From Planctomycetota bacterium (GTDB lineage Bacteria; Planctomycetota; JACOTG01; JAJDCM01), in contig JAJDCM010000367.1 of assembly GCA_029260825.1 (NCBI GenBank), positions 16,584 through 80,583 of the forward strand: a DNA stretch of 64,000 nucleotides, written 5' to 3'. The notes beneath the pieces are model-generated. The model ran no database searches and had not been told where the DNA came from. It saw nothing but the letters and a program-made list of their open reading frames with translations. Shown piece by piece: positions 17,902 through 27,795 of this stretch. Position 1 is the first letter of the stretch. Every line of letters starts with the position of its first letter. The position numbers and the translations under genes were made by a program.

Positions 17902-20715
17902 TCACGGTCTCACTCGCCGGATCACCCGAACCCCGGGCCGCCCCCACCGGGCGTTGTCCAGGACGCCGGCCCGGGCCGCTGACCTGCACTTGATGGGAGT
18001 ATCCGTGCTTCCCCCTCCACGGATCGGGTACCGATGACCTTCCTCCCAGTCCCGGGCAAAATAGCGCAGTCCATCGCCGGGCCGGGCTTCCATTGTCGTG
18101 TAGGCCCGCCGAATGAAAACATCTGCGGCCAGTTCCCTGGCGTTACCGTGCATGTCGTACAGACCGAACGGATTGGGCAAGAAACTGCCAACCGGAGCAT
18201 TGCCCCGAAAGCGGTCATCGATTTGCTGGCTTGGCTTTCCAAAGACGGGAGATTCCTCCTGCCCCACGGATCGGTCCCAAACATTGGCGTGATTTTCGAG
18301 AGACGCAATGGAGTTGCCTGTGTAGAAAGCCGTCGTGGTCCCCGCCCGGCACGCATATTCCCACTGGGCTTCGCTTGGAAGTTGAAGCCAGGTTCGATCA
18401 AGAACTTTTAGCAGAGCAATCCGATTGGATAGGATCGGAAGAGCACTATGGCTTTGACTTGGCAGCAAGGTTCCGCCCAGTCGAACAAACTGGGCTCCGG
18501 TGAGCTCGTATTTCGAAACAAAGAATGGATCGAGCAGAACGGAGTGGGCCGGTTGCTCCTGATCGAGGTCCAACGCGGGAATCGGCTCCTCGAAAGGAAC
18601 CCCAGTCGATCTCGTCCCAACTTCAACCACACCTCCGGGAAGCAAGACCATCACGATCCCGGTTTCGGCGTCGATCTCAAGTCGACATGGGTCGTCCGGC
18701 GTCGGCTCCGCTCCGGGAATTGCCCCACTGATCACATGGACGAATTCCCACAATCCGCTCTCTGAATTGCGTCGCAGTGGAAAAAGCCCCATCTGGGGTT
18801 CGATCTTGAGGCCCCGGTAGACTTCCAGTTCGGAGATTTCTCTCTTGGCTCGATCCCATTCGGCGGCCGGGTCCAACATCGATGTCTTGTGTGCAAAGCG
18901 AATCCCTTGCTCGTGGGCAAGAACCTTTTTTTCCAGATCCAGTAATTCTCGATATTCCGTTTCGATGAGACGAGTCAACATGGCATGGCGCCATTCTTCG
19001 CTCCGGGTCCCGAACGTCCAGGTTCTTCTGTGGTCCTTGGTGGAAAGCTTGTCGATGAGCCGCTTGAGGTTGACAAGCTCAGCGTCGTTGTAGATGTTGA
19101 AAGCTTCGGGATCGTCCGCCCGCTCCATGAGATCTTCCAGGCTCCGGAGCTCCTTGCGAAGACCAGCAATCCTCTCCTCATCGGGGGCTCGATCCATCCT
19201 CTCCTCTTCCTCCGTATACGGAAGTGCATTCTCGCGGATGGAGGTGAGCTCCCTCTGATAGATCGAGTACCTCTTGCGGACCTGGTCAACCTTGCCATAC
19301 CAGTTCCCCATCTCTTCGAGACGTCCCGGGTCCATCGGCCAGAACGACCAGGCCTCCCGGGTCATCTTGGCGATCCAGTGCGAGTCGGCCAGAAGCTGGA
19401 TGCGTTGAAGGGCCACCCGTTCTCGCGCCGCGGTGAAGACAGCGAAAAAAAGCAACAAGGAAAAAAGCGCCAGGGAAAGGACGACGATCGGATGGCGTCT
19501 CGAGAAGATGCGTGCTCGGGCCGACCACCCAGGACCGGTGGCGACGACGGGCATTCCGGCAAGAACGTTTGCGAGATCCCGAGAAAAATCGACGGCACCC
19601 GAATACCGGGAGTCCGGTTCCCGGCTCATCGCTGTGAGACACACCATCTGAGCGTTCCGCGGGATCGCCGGATTCCAGGTACGCGGAGTTCGCACATCCC
19701 CCGCAATGATCCGTTGCATCGTCCCCTCGTTGGAACCAGACTCGAAAGGGTCTCGGAGAGTGAGGCTCTTATAAAGTGTTACCCCGAGAGAGTAGATGTC
19801 GGTTCGCTTGTCGGTTGCGGTCGATCCACGAACCTGCTCGGGCGACATGTATAGCAACGAACCGACCTGGGTTCCCGTTCGAGTGAGTTGAGTTGCATCG
19901 CTCGAACGAGCGAGTCCAAAATCAATCAGGACCGTCCGCCCGGCCGGAGTCACCCAGATATTGGAAGGCTTGATGTCTCGATGCACGATCCCCCGGTCGT
20001 GGGAGTGATCGAGAGCCCGGGCAACTGCTTGAGTGATACGAATACAGGCCTCGCTCCAGGTTCCTTCGAACAGGGCTGGAAGCTCCACGGGCGAGACTTC
20101 GTCTTTTGCCCCGGAAGACCGAGCCTGAAGATCAAGGATCGCTTTGAAAAGATCCTCGCCGGTGAGTGCTTCGGGCTGCCGACCTTCGAAACAACCGAGC
20201 ACATCGTGGAGAGTGGATCCTTCGAGCCATTCCATGACAAAAAACGGGATCTCTCGATCTTGGCCAACGGAAATCACCGACACAATGCCCGGATGTTCGA
20301 GCCGTGCAATGGCCTCGACTTCCCGCCGAAAACGCGCCACATCTTTTGAGTCGTAGATTCGATCCGGCCGGATCACTTTGAGAGCAACGCGGCAAGCCTG
20401 AGTCCCCTGCTGGGCCAGGTAAACAACCCCCATCCCCCCGCCGCCGATTTTTCGGATCAGGCGAAACTCACCGAGCTGTTCGGGAAAGCTTGCAGGAGTG
20501 CCGGCGGATTTTGAATCCACCAGCCCCATGGCATCCAATCGTTGAAAGCCTTCCCGGAGCTGCTGAGCATGGTTCGGATGCTCGGCGCACATCGCCTCGA
20601 GAGCACCCCTTCCCTCCTTCGATACGCGCTCAAGGCAAAGAAAGAGCAGCTCGTCTCGGATGGTTGGTGAACCGGATTCTTCGGGATTCACAGACATCAG
20701 GAGGCCTTTCACCAC
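17902..20715 (-). CDS. Ser/Thr protein kinase fused to C-terminal FGE/SUMF1-like domain
   Basis: KIGGGGMGVVYLAQQ, HRDIKPSNIWVT, DFGLARSS, MSPEQVRGS; TM; C-terminal LPSEAQWEYACRAGTTTAFYTGN ... NPFGLYDMHGNARELAADV ... RGGGSTD. Confidence 0.93.
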   Translation of the reverse strand: MVKGLLMSVNPEESGSPTIRDELLFLCLERVSKEGRGALEAMCAEHPNHAQQLREGFQRLDAMGLVDSKSAGTPASFPEQLGEFRLIRKIGGGGMGVVYLAQQGTQACRVALKVIRPDRIYDSKDVARFRREVEAIARLEHPGIVSVISVGQDREIPFFVMEWLEGSTLHDVLGCFEGRQPEALTGEDLFKAILDLQARSSGAKDEVSPVELPALFEGTWSEACIRITQAVARALDHSHDRGIVHRDIKPSNIWVTPAGRTVLIDFGLARSSDATQLTRTGTQVGSLLYMSPEQVRGSTATDKRTDIYSLGVTLYKSLTLRDPFESGSNEGTMQRIIAGDVRTPRTWNPAIPRNAQMVCLTAMSREPDSRYSGAVDFSRDLANVLAGMPVVATGPGWSARARIFSRRHPIVVLSLALFSLLLFFAVFTAARERVALQRIQLLADSHWIAKMTREAWSFWPMDPGRLEEMGNWYGKVDQVRKRYSIYQRELTSIRENALPYTEEEERMDRAPDEERIAGLRKELRSLEDLMERADDPEAFNIYNDAELVNLKRLIDKLSTKDHRRTWTFGTRSEEWRHAMLTRLIETEYRELLDLEKKVLAHEQGIRFAHKTSMLDPAAEWDRAKREISELEVYRGLKIEPQMGLFPLRRNSESGLWEFVHVISGAIPGAEPTPDDPCRLEIDAETGIVMVLLPGGVVEVGTRSTGVPFEEPIPALDLDQEQPAHSVLLDPFFVSKYELTGAQFVRLGGTLLPSQSHSALPILSNRIALLKVLDRTWLQLPSEAQWEYACRAGTTTAFYTGNSIASLENHANVWDRSVGQEESPVFGKPSQQIDDRFRGNAPVGSFLPNPFGLYDMHGNARELAADVFIRRAYTTMEARPGDGLRYFARDWEEGHRYPIRGGGSTDTPIKCRSAARAGVLDNARWGRPGVRVIRRVRP

Positions 20716-20753
20716 CGATCTCCTCGACGACCAGCGATGATCTCAACAGCTGG

Positions 20754-23660
20754 TTATTCGATGCAAAGCACCACCGCATTCGTCACGCTGAATGGGGTGC
20801 TCCCAAGACTTCCGCTGTCCTGAAGAAGTCCCTGTAGGGTCAACTTGATCGGGTTTGCAAGACCTTGAGGCCGGGTAACCGAGAAGGGTGCTCGAGCCGG
20901 AGAGGGATTCTCCGTCGCCCCGAAACAGACGATCGGAGGAGTTCCCGTGGATCGAAGGCAGAAAATGGGCTGGGGCGAAAACCCACTGTTGAGGGGAGTC
21001 GGCTTCGCAAAGCACCCGATCAATTCACCGTCCAGCGAGAGAGACGCAGACGGTGCATTCGAAAAGCCACCGGCCCAGGTCCACAGAACATACCGAGCGT
21101 TGGCCGCCGGCCCACTGGCACTTGCGTCCATCGATATCGTGAGAGGAGTACCCGTGCTCAGAGTGACCGTCCGCTGAGCTCCGCCAATACCACCATTGAC
21201 CTGCAACACCCCTTGAGGCGTTCCCGACGCCCCCTCATTCACGTTTCCATCCACGCAATTGACGACGGTGAACGCCAGAGCCTCAACCTTCCAGATCACA
21301 GGCGTGTTCGGCGGAGAAGTGATCGACGTTTCGAGGCCGTCCGTCGCGAAGGCATAGATCACGTGATCACCATCTTCAAGAACCTCTGTTTGTCCCGTCC
21401 CCATGTCCCCCAATGGCGTTGCCAGGCTCCACTCGCCTCTCACAGTATCGACCTGATAATAGATCTGGGAGATCGGGGGCGCGTTTGGCATGAACGTGCT
21501 GGTAGCCTGGAATGTGAATTCCGGCTGCCGTGTCACGGAGACATTCCCCGGAAGCGGAGAAATGGTGACATCAAACGGAACGAACGATTCTACCTGGGAG
21601 TCAATCACTGAAACACTATTGCTATTATTGTTCACCACGTAGACCCGTCCCGTGACCTGATTCACGGCAAAACCCTGGGGGAGGCTACCGACTGACACGG
21701 ATCGGGCACAAGAGTCTCCTCCGAAGATCGTCACTCCTCCATCGAAACGAGTCGCGACATAAACGTGGTTTGTGGCCGGATTGATGGCCAATTCGCTCGG
21801 GCTGTCTCCCACGCCGATAAAAGAACTCTGGTTGAAATCTTCGCTCACCACACAGACCTCGTCCTGACCGGGCAAAGCAACATAGACGGTTCCCGTACAA
21901 GGACTCACAACCACTCCTGCCGTTTGAGAATTGAGGGGGAAAGTATCTTCGATCAAATTCGAATCGCCGTTGATCCGGGTCAGGGACTCGGAGATTGAAC
22001 CGGCCACAAAGACCTTGTTGCTAGCCGGACTGATCGCGATCCCCGAGGGAAAGACCCCGACCGAAGAGACCGTTTGAACAATGTTCTTTCGGTCGTCGAT
22101 CACCGTCACGTTGTTGCTGTCCTGGTTAAGAACATAGATCTTGTTCGTAGCCTGGTTGATCTCAATCGCGATGGGATAGTCACCCACCGGTATGGTCGTC
22201 GTTGAATGATCCCGCCCGTCAATGACGGTGACCGAGTCATCATTTTGATTGGCTACGTAGGTCTTGTTCGTTACGGAATTTACGGCAACAACTCTCGGGC
22301 AGTCTCCAACGAACACAGTCTCTGTCGAGTTGTCCGATCCGTCAATCACCGTCACAGAATTACCTTGATCATTGGCGACATAGATCTTGTTGGTGACCTG
22401 ATTGACTGCGACCGCAGTCGGTGTATCTCCAACGTTGATCGTGTCATCCACCGAGTTGAATCGGCCATCAATGACGGTAACCGTGTCATCCAGAGCGTTT
22501 GTGACGTAGACAAGATTGGTCACCGGGTTCACGGCGGCTTGAGCTGGGAATCCACCGACAGCAACCGTTCTATTCGAGTGCTCCGTCCCATCCAGAACAA
22601 GAACATCAAAGGCCATCGCGCAGAAGATTTCGTTCGTCACTGAATTGATTGCGAGACCACGGATTATTCCGGTATTCCTCCCCTCCATCGCCAAGCTGCT
22701 TCCATCCACGATCACCGAATTTGATGAACTATTAGCACCGAGAACAATCTCATTCGTGATTGTGTTCACTACAAGCAGACCCATGTCTCCCACGGTGAGA
22801 CTGGATCCCGAGTTATCCAACCCATCGATGATCCGCAACGTCCCCGCATTGGTGGTCAAATAGATCATATTTGTCACCGGATTGACTCCGATGGATCGAG
22901 GCCGGGCACCAATCAGAATTTCCTGCGTGGAGTTATTCGTGCCATCGATTGCGATCACGCTATCGCTTCCCTCGTTCATGACATAGATCTTGTTCGTCAC
23001 CGGGTTCACTGCGAGCGCCGTCGGGCCGACTCCGACTGGCACGGTCTGGGTCGACTCATTGACACCATCGATGACGGTGACGGTATTACTTCCGATGTTG
23101 ACAACATAAGCTTTGTTCGAAACGGGGTTCACCGCAATCGCGATTGGGAACATCCCCGCGGCTACGTGAGTCACTGAATGATCGTTCCCATCAATGACTG
23201 ACACGGTATTGTCATCCGTGTTGCTGACGTAGATCTTGTTAGAAATCGAATTCACGGCAATGTGCCTTGCTTCCATGCCGACGTCAACCGTGGCGACAGC
23301 TGTCTCGCCGATCGTGTCGATAACAGTCACCTTGGCATCACTTCGAGAAACGGCGTAGAGAAAATTCGTCACAGGATTCAGAGCCAAAACGCCGTTAGTC
23401 CGACCTGTAGATAGGCATCTTTGGGTCCTTGACTTCGAATCGAAAATGTCGATGACATCCGAGTCTTCGGTGGAAACATAGACCTGCCCCGTAACCACAT
23501 TCACGACGACAGAATCTGGTGAATCGTTAGTATTGATCAAGGACTCGGCTCGAGCGACGGAAGTCGTCAAAACGCTGGTCATGATCCAAAGAGCCATGGC
23601 GAATCCGCCGTGCAGCCCCATCTTGCCCGCACGGTTTCCGGGATCCTGAGTCATGTACAT
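20754..23660 (-). CDS. Secreted YVTN-type beta-propeller protein with shared C-terminal module
   Basis: Many repeats of AVNPVTNKIYVxNxxxNxVTVIDGxxxSTxTVxVGxxP; signal peptide; unique C-terminus CVDGNVNEG...VLQVNGG...FSVTNAVVLCIE. Confidence 0.92.
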   Translation of the reverse strand: MYMTQDPGNRAGKMGLHGGFAMALWIMTSVLTTSVARAESLINTNDSPDSVVVNVVTGQVYVSTEDSDVIDIFDSKSRTQRCLSTGRTNGVLALNPVTNFLYAVSRSDAKVTVIDTIGETAVATVDVGMEARHIAVNSISNKIYVSNTDDNTVSVIDGNDHSVTHVAAGMFPIAIAVNPVSNKAYVVNIGSNTVTVIDGVNESTQTVPVGVGPTALAVNPVTNKIYVMNEGSDSVIAIDGTNNSTQEILIGARPRSIGVNPVTNMIYLTTNAGTLRIIDGLDNSGSSLTVGDMGLLVVNTITNEIVLGANSSSNSVIVDGSSLAMEGRNTGIIRGLAINSVTNEIFCAMAFDVLVLDGTEHSNRTVAVGGFPAQAAVNPVTNLVYVTNALDDTVTVIDGRFNSVDDTINVGDTPTAVAVNQVTNKIYVANDQGNSVTVIDGSDNSTETVFVGDCPRVVAVNSVTNKTYVANQNDDSVTVIDGRDHSTTTIPVGDYPIAIEINQATNKIYVLNQDSNNVTVIDDRKNIVQTVSSVGVFPSGIAISPASNKVFVAGSISESLTRINGDSNLIEDTFPLNSQTAGVVVSPCTGTVYVALPGQDEVCVVSEDFNQSSFIGVGDSPSELAINPATNHVYVATRFDGGVTIFGGDSCARSVSVGSLPQGFAVNQVTGRVYVVNNNSNSVSVIDSQVESFVPFDVTISPLPGNVSVTRQPEFTFQATSTFMPNAPPISQIYYQVDTVRGEWSLATPLGDMGTGQTEVLEDGDHVIYAFATDGLETSITSPPNTPVIWKVEALAFTVVNCVDGNVNEGASGTPQGVLQVNGGIGGAQRTVTLSTGTPLTISMDASASGPAANARYVLWTWAGGFSNAPSASLSLDGELIGCFAKPTPLNSGFSPQPIFCLRSTGTPPIVCFGATENPSPARAPFSVTRPQGLANPIKLTLQGLLQDSGSLGSTPFSVTNAVVLCIE

Positions 23661-24010
23661 GTGATCTCCTCTTTTGCGTCTGAGGCGAACAAGCCATATC
23701 GACCGGTTGTTCTTGTAGGTGATTCATTCCAAACAAAAGAGGCTGGCCCTTGTACCCGCCTTCTCCTTTTGCGCCAAGATTGTATCGAATATCTCGATCT
23801 GAAGGGGGGAATTCGGATGAATTCAGCCCGGAACCAGCGATCTAACAGGCTTCAAGAGCCTCCACGGATCATCAAGGCGGCTCAGATTCTCCGCGTTGCC
23901 GAAGAAATCGTCCTGACGCGACAGGTCACTCGCCTGAAGGAAACCGATGAAGTAGAATGGCCGGGTTCACTGGCCCGGGCCAGCCTCGATGAGAATCAAG
24001 GATCAAATCC

Positions 24011-24202
24011 ATGGACAAAGATTCGAAGGAAAACCAGGTTGCCTCCGACTGGGAGGTCGCTCGCAAATTTGGAATCGATATGGCCGCAATCGAGTGCAAC
24101 ATGCGAAAGACCGTCGAGGAACGAATTCGGGATCACTCCAGGGCACTTTCCATGGCGGAAACCTTGAAGCGAGCTCTGGAGAGTGCACGTGGCAGATCTT
24201 GA
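24011..24202 (+). CDS. Small helical protein preceding nucleotidyltransferase (63 aa)
   Basis: MDKDSKENQVASDWEVARKFGIDMAAIECNMRKTVEERIRDHSRALSMAETLKRALESARGRS; overlaps the start of the next ORF. Confidence 0.55.
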   Translation: MDKDSKENQVASDWEVARKFGIDMAAIECNMRKTVEERIRDHSRALSMAETLKRALESARGRS

Positions 24203-24674
24203 GTCCCTTCTGGATCGGCTCCTTACGCATTCCGTTGATTTCGTGATCATCGGCGGATTCGCGGCGATGGCGCACGGATCCTCACTTCTCACCCAGGATC
24301 TTGATATCTGTCTCCCTTTCGAGAAGAGCAATCTTGGCAAATTGGCGGCGGCCATTCAGGATCTAGATCCCCGCCATCGGATGGCCCCCTCTCGCCCCCT
24401 TGTAAATCTCGTGCCGAAAGAACTCGCGACTTACCACAATCTCTACCTCGACACAAAATTTGGTCAGTTGGACTGCCTCAGTCAAGTAGAAGGACTTGGT
24501 ATTTACAAGGTCGTATTCCAGAAGAGCGTACCCATTTCACTGAAGGGGGGAACGTGTCGGATCCTGAGCCTCGATGCCTTGATTGAATCAAAGGAAGCTC
24601 TGGGGCGAGATCGCGATCGAGAAGCTGCTCTGCAGCTCCGAGCCATCAGAGAAAAGCGCTCCGAGGCGCCATAG
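24183..24674 (+). CDS. Nucleotidyltransferase-fold protein (putative TA-like partner)
   Basis: VDFVIIGGFAAMAHGSSLLTQDLDICL: GG...H...DxD nucleotidyltransferase signature. Start GTG 24183 or 24189. Confidence 0.75.
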   Translation: MHVADLESLLDRLLTHSVDFVIIGGFAAMAHGSSLLTQDLDICLPFEKSNLGKLAAAIQDLDPRHRMAPSRPLVNLVPKELATYHNLYLDTKFGQLDCLSQVEGLGIYKVVFQKSVPISLKGGTCRILSLDALIESKEALGRDRDREAALQLRAIREKRSEAP

Positions 24675-24754
24675 AGGGTCAATCGAGCAAGATGTCGGAC
24701 AACATCACCCGAGAACAAATTGCTTGCTTCCACCTGAAGACCAAGGAAAAAACC

Positions 24755-25987
24755 ATGACTGCATACCGAACTCTTGCCTTCCTCCTTTCAGTCGCTGGAC
24801 TCTTACCGGGTACTCAAGCACAAGCGGAGGCCTCGGAAAACGACATCGTCATCGGTCACCGCAGAATCGTTCATTCAAAGGTTCTTGGCGAAGATCGAAA
24901 GATCAACATTTACACCCCACAAAGCTACAACTCCGGTAACCACAACTACCCAATTCTCATCCTCCTCGATGGCGACGGTCATTTCCACCACGCGACCGGA
25001 ATCATGGAGGTGCTGGCCAAAAACGGCGGCATTCCAGAAATGATCGTCATCGGTGTCACCAACACTCAGCGCACCCGAGACCTCACACCCTACGCTAACG
25101 AAGGGGAGCCCGGTGGTGGCGCCAACAACTTTCTCCAGTTCCTGACCGATGAACTCACTCCCTGGATCGATAAAAACTACCGGACTCGCCCTCTCCGCTT
25201 TCTGGTAGGCCATTCTCTTGGTGGTCTCTTCGCCGTCCACACCCTAACCAAGAAACCAGACTTTTTTCGCGGCCTCATCGCAATCAGCCCGAGCATGCAG
25301 TGGGCAAAGCAACGCTCGACGAAAGAGTTCGAAACATGGCTTGAAACCAAGCCCAACGTTACGGCTTCCCTCTACATGACGGCTGGTAATGAAGGGATGG
25401 GCCTTCTCGGCGGAACCCTGAAAATATCCGGGTCCCTCAGCGAACATGCACCCGCCACTTTACAGTGGAAATTCGATCACCACCCGCTTGAGACTCACAA
25501 CTCGGTCGTGCATCGAAGCATTTACGATGGCATGGAGTTCATCTTCAAGGGCTGGAGAGTGAGCGATCCGCTCGCCATTTACGACGAGGGAGGGCTGGAA
25601 GCTGTGGCATCAAGCGTCGAGAAGTCTCGCGCTCCCTTCGGGTACGACTTCACGATCCCTCCCTCCACCATGTTCTTTCTCGTTGCGACCCTACTGATGC
25701 AAGATCGACACGATGAGGCCATCGCCATCTTCGTCGGACTCGACCCGGACCAGTACACTTTGCCCGGGTATTACCTGAGCTATTTGTCCAAACAGGTGAC
25801 GACCAAGGCTCCCGTCGCAGTGCAGAAGAAATTTCACCTTCACTGCCTCGAGATAGACCCTCACAACGAGCTGGCACGCACCAGCCTCCAGAAACTGGGA
25901 GTGGAGCCTCCTCCGCCACCCGCGAAAATGGGTGCCCCCATTGCTGCCCCTGATCCCACGACAAGCGAACCCTCAAACAAGAATTGA
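24755..25987 (+). CDS. Secreted esterase (Fes/esterase-D-like alpha/beta hydrolase)
   Basis: NIYTPQSYNSGNHNYPILILLDGDGHFHHATGIMEVL ... FLVGHSLGGLFAVHTL (GHSLGG); signal peptide MTAYRTLAFLLSVAGLLPGTQAQA. Confidence 0.88.
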   Translation: MTAYRTLAFLLSVAGLLPGTQAQAEASENDIVIGHRRIVHSKVLGEDRKINIYTPQSYNSGNHNYPILILLDGDGHFHHATGIMEVLAKNGGIPEMIVIGVTNTQRTRDLTPYANEGEPGGGANNFLQFLTDELTPWIDKNYRTRPLRFLVGHSLGGLFAVHTLTKKPDFFRGLIAISPSMQWAKQRSTKEFETWLETKPNVTASLYMTAGNEGMGLLGGTLKISGSLSEHAPATLQWKFDHHPLETHNSVVHRSIYDGMEFIFKGWRVSDPLAIYDEGGLEAVASSVEKSRAPFGYDFTIPPSTMFFLVATLLMQDRHDEAIAIFVGLDPDQYTLPGYYLSYLSKQVTTKAPVAVQKKFHLHCLEIDPHNELARTSLQKLGVEPPPPPAKMGAPIAAPDPTTSEPSNKN

Positions 25988-26050
25988 GTTGGCCTCAAAT
26001 TCCAGAGGAATTAGGATGGGAGCGTCATTTGGTTCCATCCGGAGAGGCTC

Positions 26051-27763
26051 ATGCTTTCACGCCGCGACTTTCTTACTGGCGGCCTCAGCGCCGTTGCAAT
26101 CGGACTCCTAGCTCGACTTGGCCTGGGACAGGGCCCGCTCCAAACACTCCCCCCGATCCGGGATTCGCTTCCAGGGTCCGGTCCATTCGCTCGCCTCCCG
26201 GCTCTTCCTCCGTCGATCGACATCGACGGTCTCCCGTTTCTCGCTGACTTCACTGGCGATGGGTTCCCCAACAGCTCCATCCCCTTTCATTCGTGCGAGA
26301 GCTGCTCCGAACTTCCCGAGCCCACCGAAACCACCCGAGTTGCAATTGTTGGCGGAGGAATCTCGGGCCTTGCCACCGGCTACCTCCTTCGAGGATATAA
26401 TCCTTTACTCTTCGAACTTCATCCACGATTTGGAGGCAACGCCCAGGGCGAGATCTGGCAAGAAACACCCTTTTCTCTTGGAAATGCCTACTTCATCACG
26501 CCGGATCCTGGCACATTTCTTGAACAATTCTACACAGGTCTTGGCCTGGACAAAGTTGTCCGCGTTCAAACAGGTGAGGATCTCTATGAGCTCGGGGGCA
26601 CTCTTGTCTCCGATTTCTTCGAGACAAAAGACCGCAGCCCGGAAGACCAGCTCGCGTTCACGCGATATCGAGAGCTCGTACTCCGGATGGCCAATGAAGA
26701 ATACCCCGAAATTCCATTGCCGAAAGGGCAAGACAACCGGGCAATCCTGAACCTGGACCGAAAGAGCTTGAAACAGCATATTCAAGAACAGCTGGGCGTC
26801 CCGATTCCAACCCATCTTGCCTCGGCGATCCAGGGCTATTGCTATTCTTCGTTTGCAGCCGGCTGGGAAGAAATCTCCGCCGCTTCCGGATGGAACTTCC
26901 TCGCTGCAGAAGAATTCGGCCGATGGGTTCTTCCCGGTGGAACAGCATACCTGGCCGACGCAATGTGGAATCAACTGGCCCGACTTGAAAAACCAGTACG
27001 AGACGCAAGACATCAACGCCGCCCAAGCTGTCTACGCGGCGGAAGCCGAGTCGTCGATGTCCGGCTCACCCAAGACAAAGTGCGGGTGACATATCGAGAC
27101 GCCTCAGGAAGCTATCATGGACTGATCGCCGACAATGTGGTTGTCTGCTGCCCAAAGCACATCTGCAAGTACATTCTCCACGACCTTGAATCCATTGACC
27201 CGGAAAAGAGGGCGGCTTTCGACCAGCTTCATCAACGGGCCTACGTGGTAGTCAATGTCCTTCTCGATTCCCCGGTTGAACTGGATTTCTACGACGCATT
27301 CCTTCTCGGAGACGGAAGCCTTCCCACCAACCAAGACGAAGCACTCGCCCAATCTCGGGTCACCGATATGCTAAGTGGTCATTACAACCGGGGACCGAAA
27401 ACACGCCACAGCGTACTGACCCTCTACTGGCCTCTCCCCTTCGCGTTCGGCAGGGCGACGCTGATCGAGACTGGATCTCACACGACCTATGCGGAAAGAC
27501 TTGTTCCCCAGGTTCGATCCATGCTCAAGCTCCTCGACATTGACCCCAAGAAAGTGGTGCAGATTCGCATGTCTCGCTGGGGACACGCCATGCCGGTAGC
27601 GAGTCCCGACCTCATCGCGAATGGAACCGTCGACAAGCTCCGACGCTCCATCGACGATCGGATCCACTTCGTCAATCAAGACAACTGGGCCCTTCCGGCC
27701 GTCGAGAATTGCCTCCTCGATGCCAAGTCCGTCACCGATTTGATCCGCGCAAAACTCGGCTAG
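26051..27763 (+). CDS. Tat-exported FAD-dependent amine-oxidase-like oxidoreductase
   Basis: SRRDFLTGG Tat motif; Rossmann VAIVGGGISGLATGYLL; LFELHPRFGGNAQG; C-terminal FVNQDNWALPAVENCLLDAKSV. Confidence 0.88.
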   Translation: MLSRRDFLTGGLSAVAIGLLARLGLGQGPLQTLPPIRDSLPGSGPFARLPALPPSIDIDGLPFLADFTGDGFPNSSIPFHSCESCSELPEPTETTRVAIVGGGISGLATGYLLRGYNPLLFELHPRFGGNAQGEIWQETPFSLGNAYFITPDPGTFLEQFYTGLGLDKVVRVQTGEDLYELGGTLVSDFFETKDRSPEDQLAFTRYRELVLRMANEEYPEIPLPKGQDNRAILNLDRKSLKQHIQEQLGVPIPTHLASAIQGYCYSSFAAGWEEISAASGWNFLAAEEFGRWVLPGGTAYLADAMWNQLARLEKPVRDARHQRRPSCLRGGSRVVDVRLTQDKVRVTYRDASGSYHGLIADNVVVCCPKHICKYILHDLESIDPEKRAAFDQLHQRAYVVVNVLLDSPVELDFYDAFLLGDGSLPTNQDEALAQSRVTDMLSGHYNRGPKTRHSVLTLYWPLPFAFGRATLIETGSHTTYAERLVPQVRSMLKLLDIDPKKVVQIRMSRWGHAMPVASPDLIANGTVDKLRRSIDDRIHFVNQDNWALPAVENCLLDAKSVTDLIRAKLG

Positions 27764-27795
27764 TCCGGAAAATGGAGCCTGAGGCGCCAGTGGCT

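Noticed and set aside
20754-23660. Repeat periodicity resembling a tandem array
   Set aside because: Explained by protein-coding YVTN propeller repeats; no CRISPR-like constant repeat/spacer pattern.
23610-24167. 185-aa plus ORF upstream of the nucleotidyltransferase
   Set aside because: Starts antisense inside the YVTN gene and overlaps the better-supported 63-aa ORF; composition not convincing.
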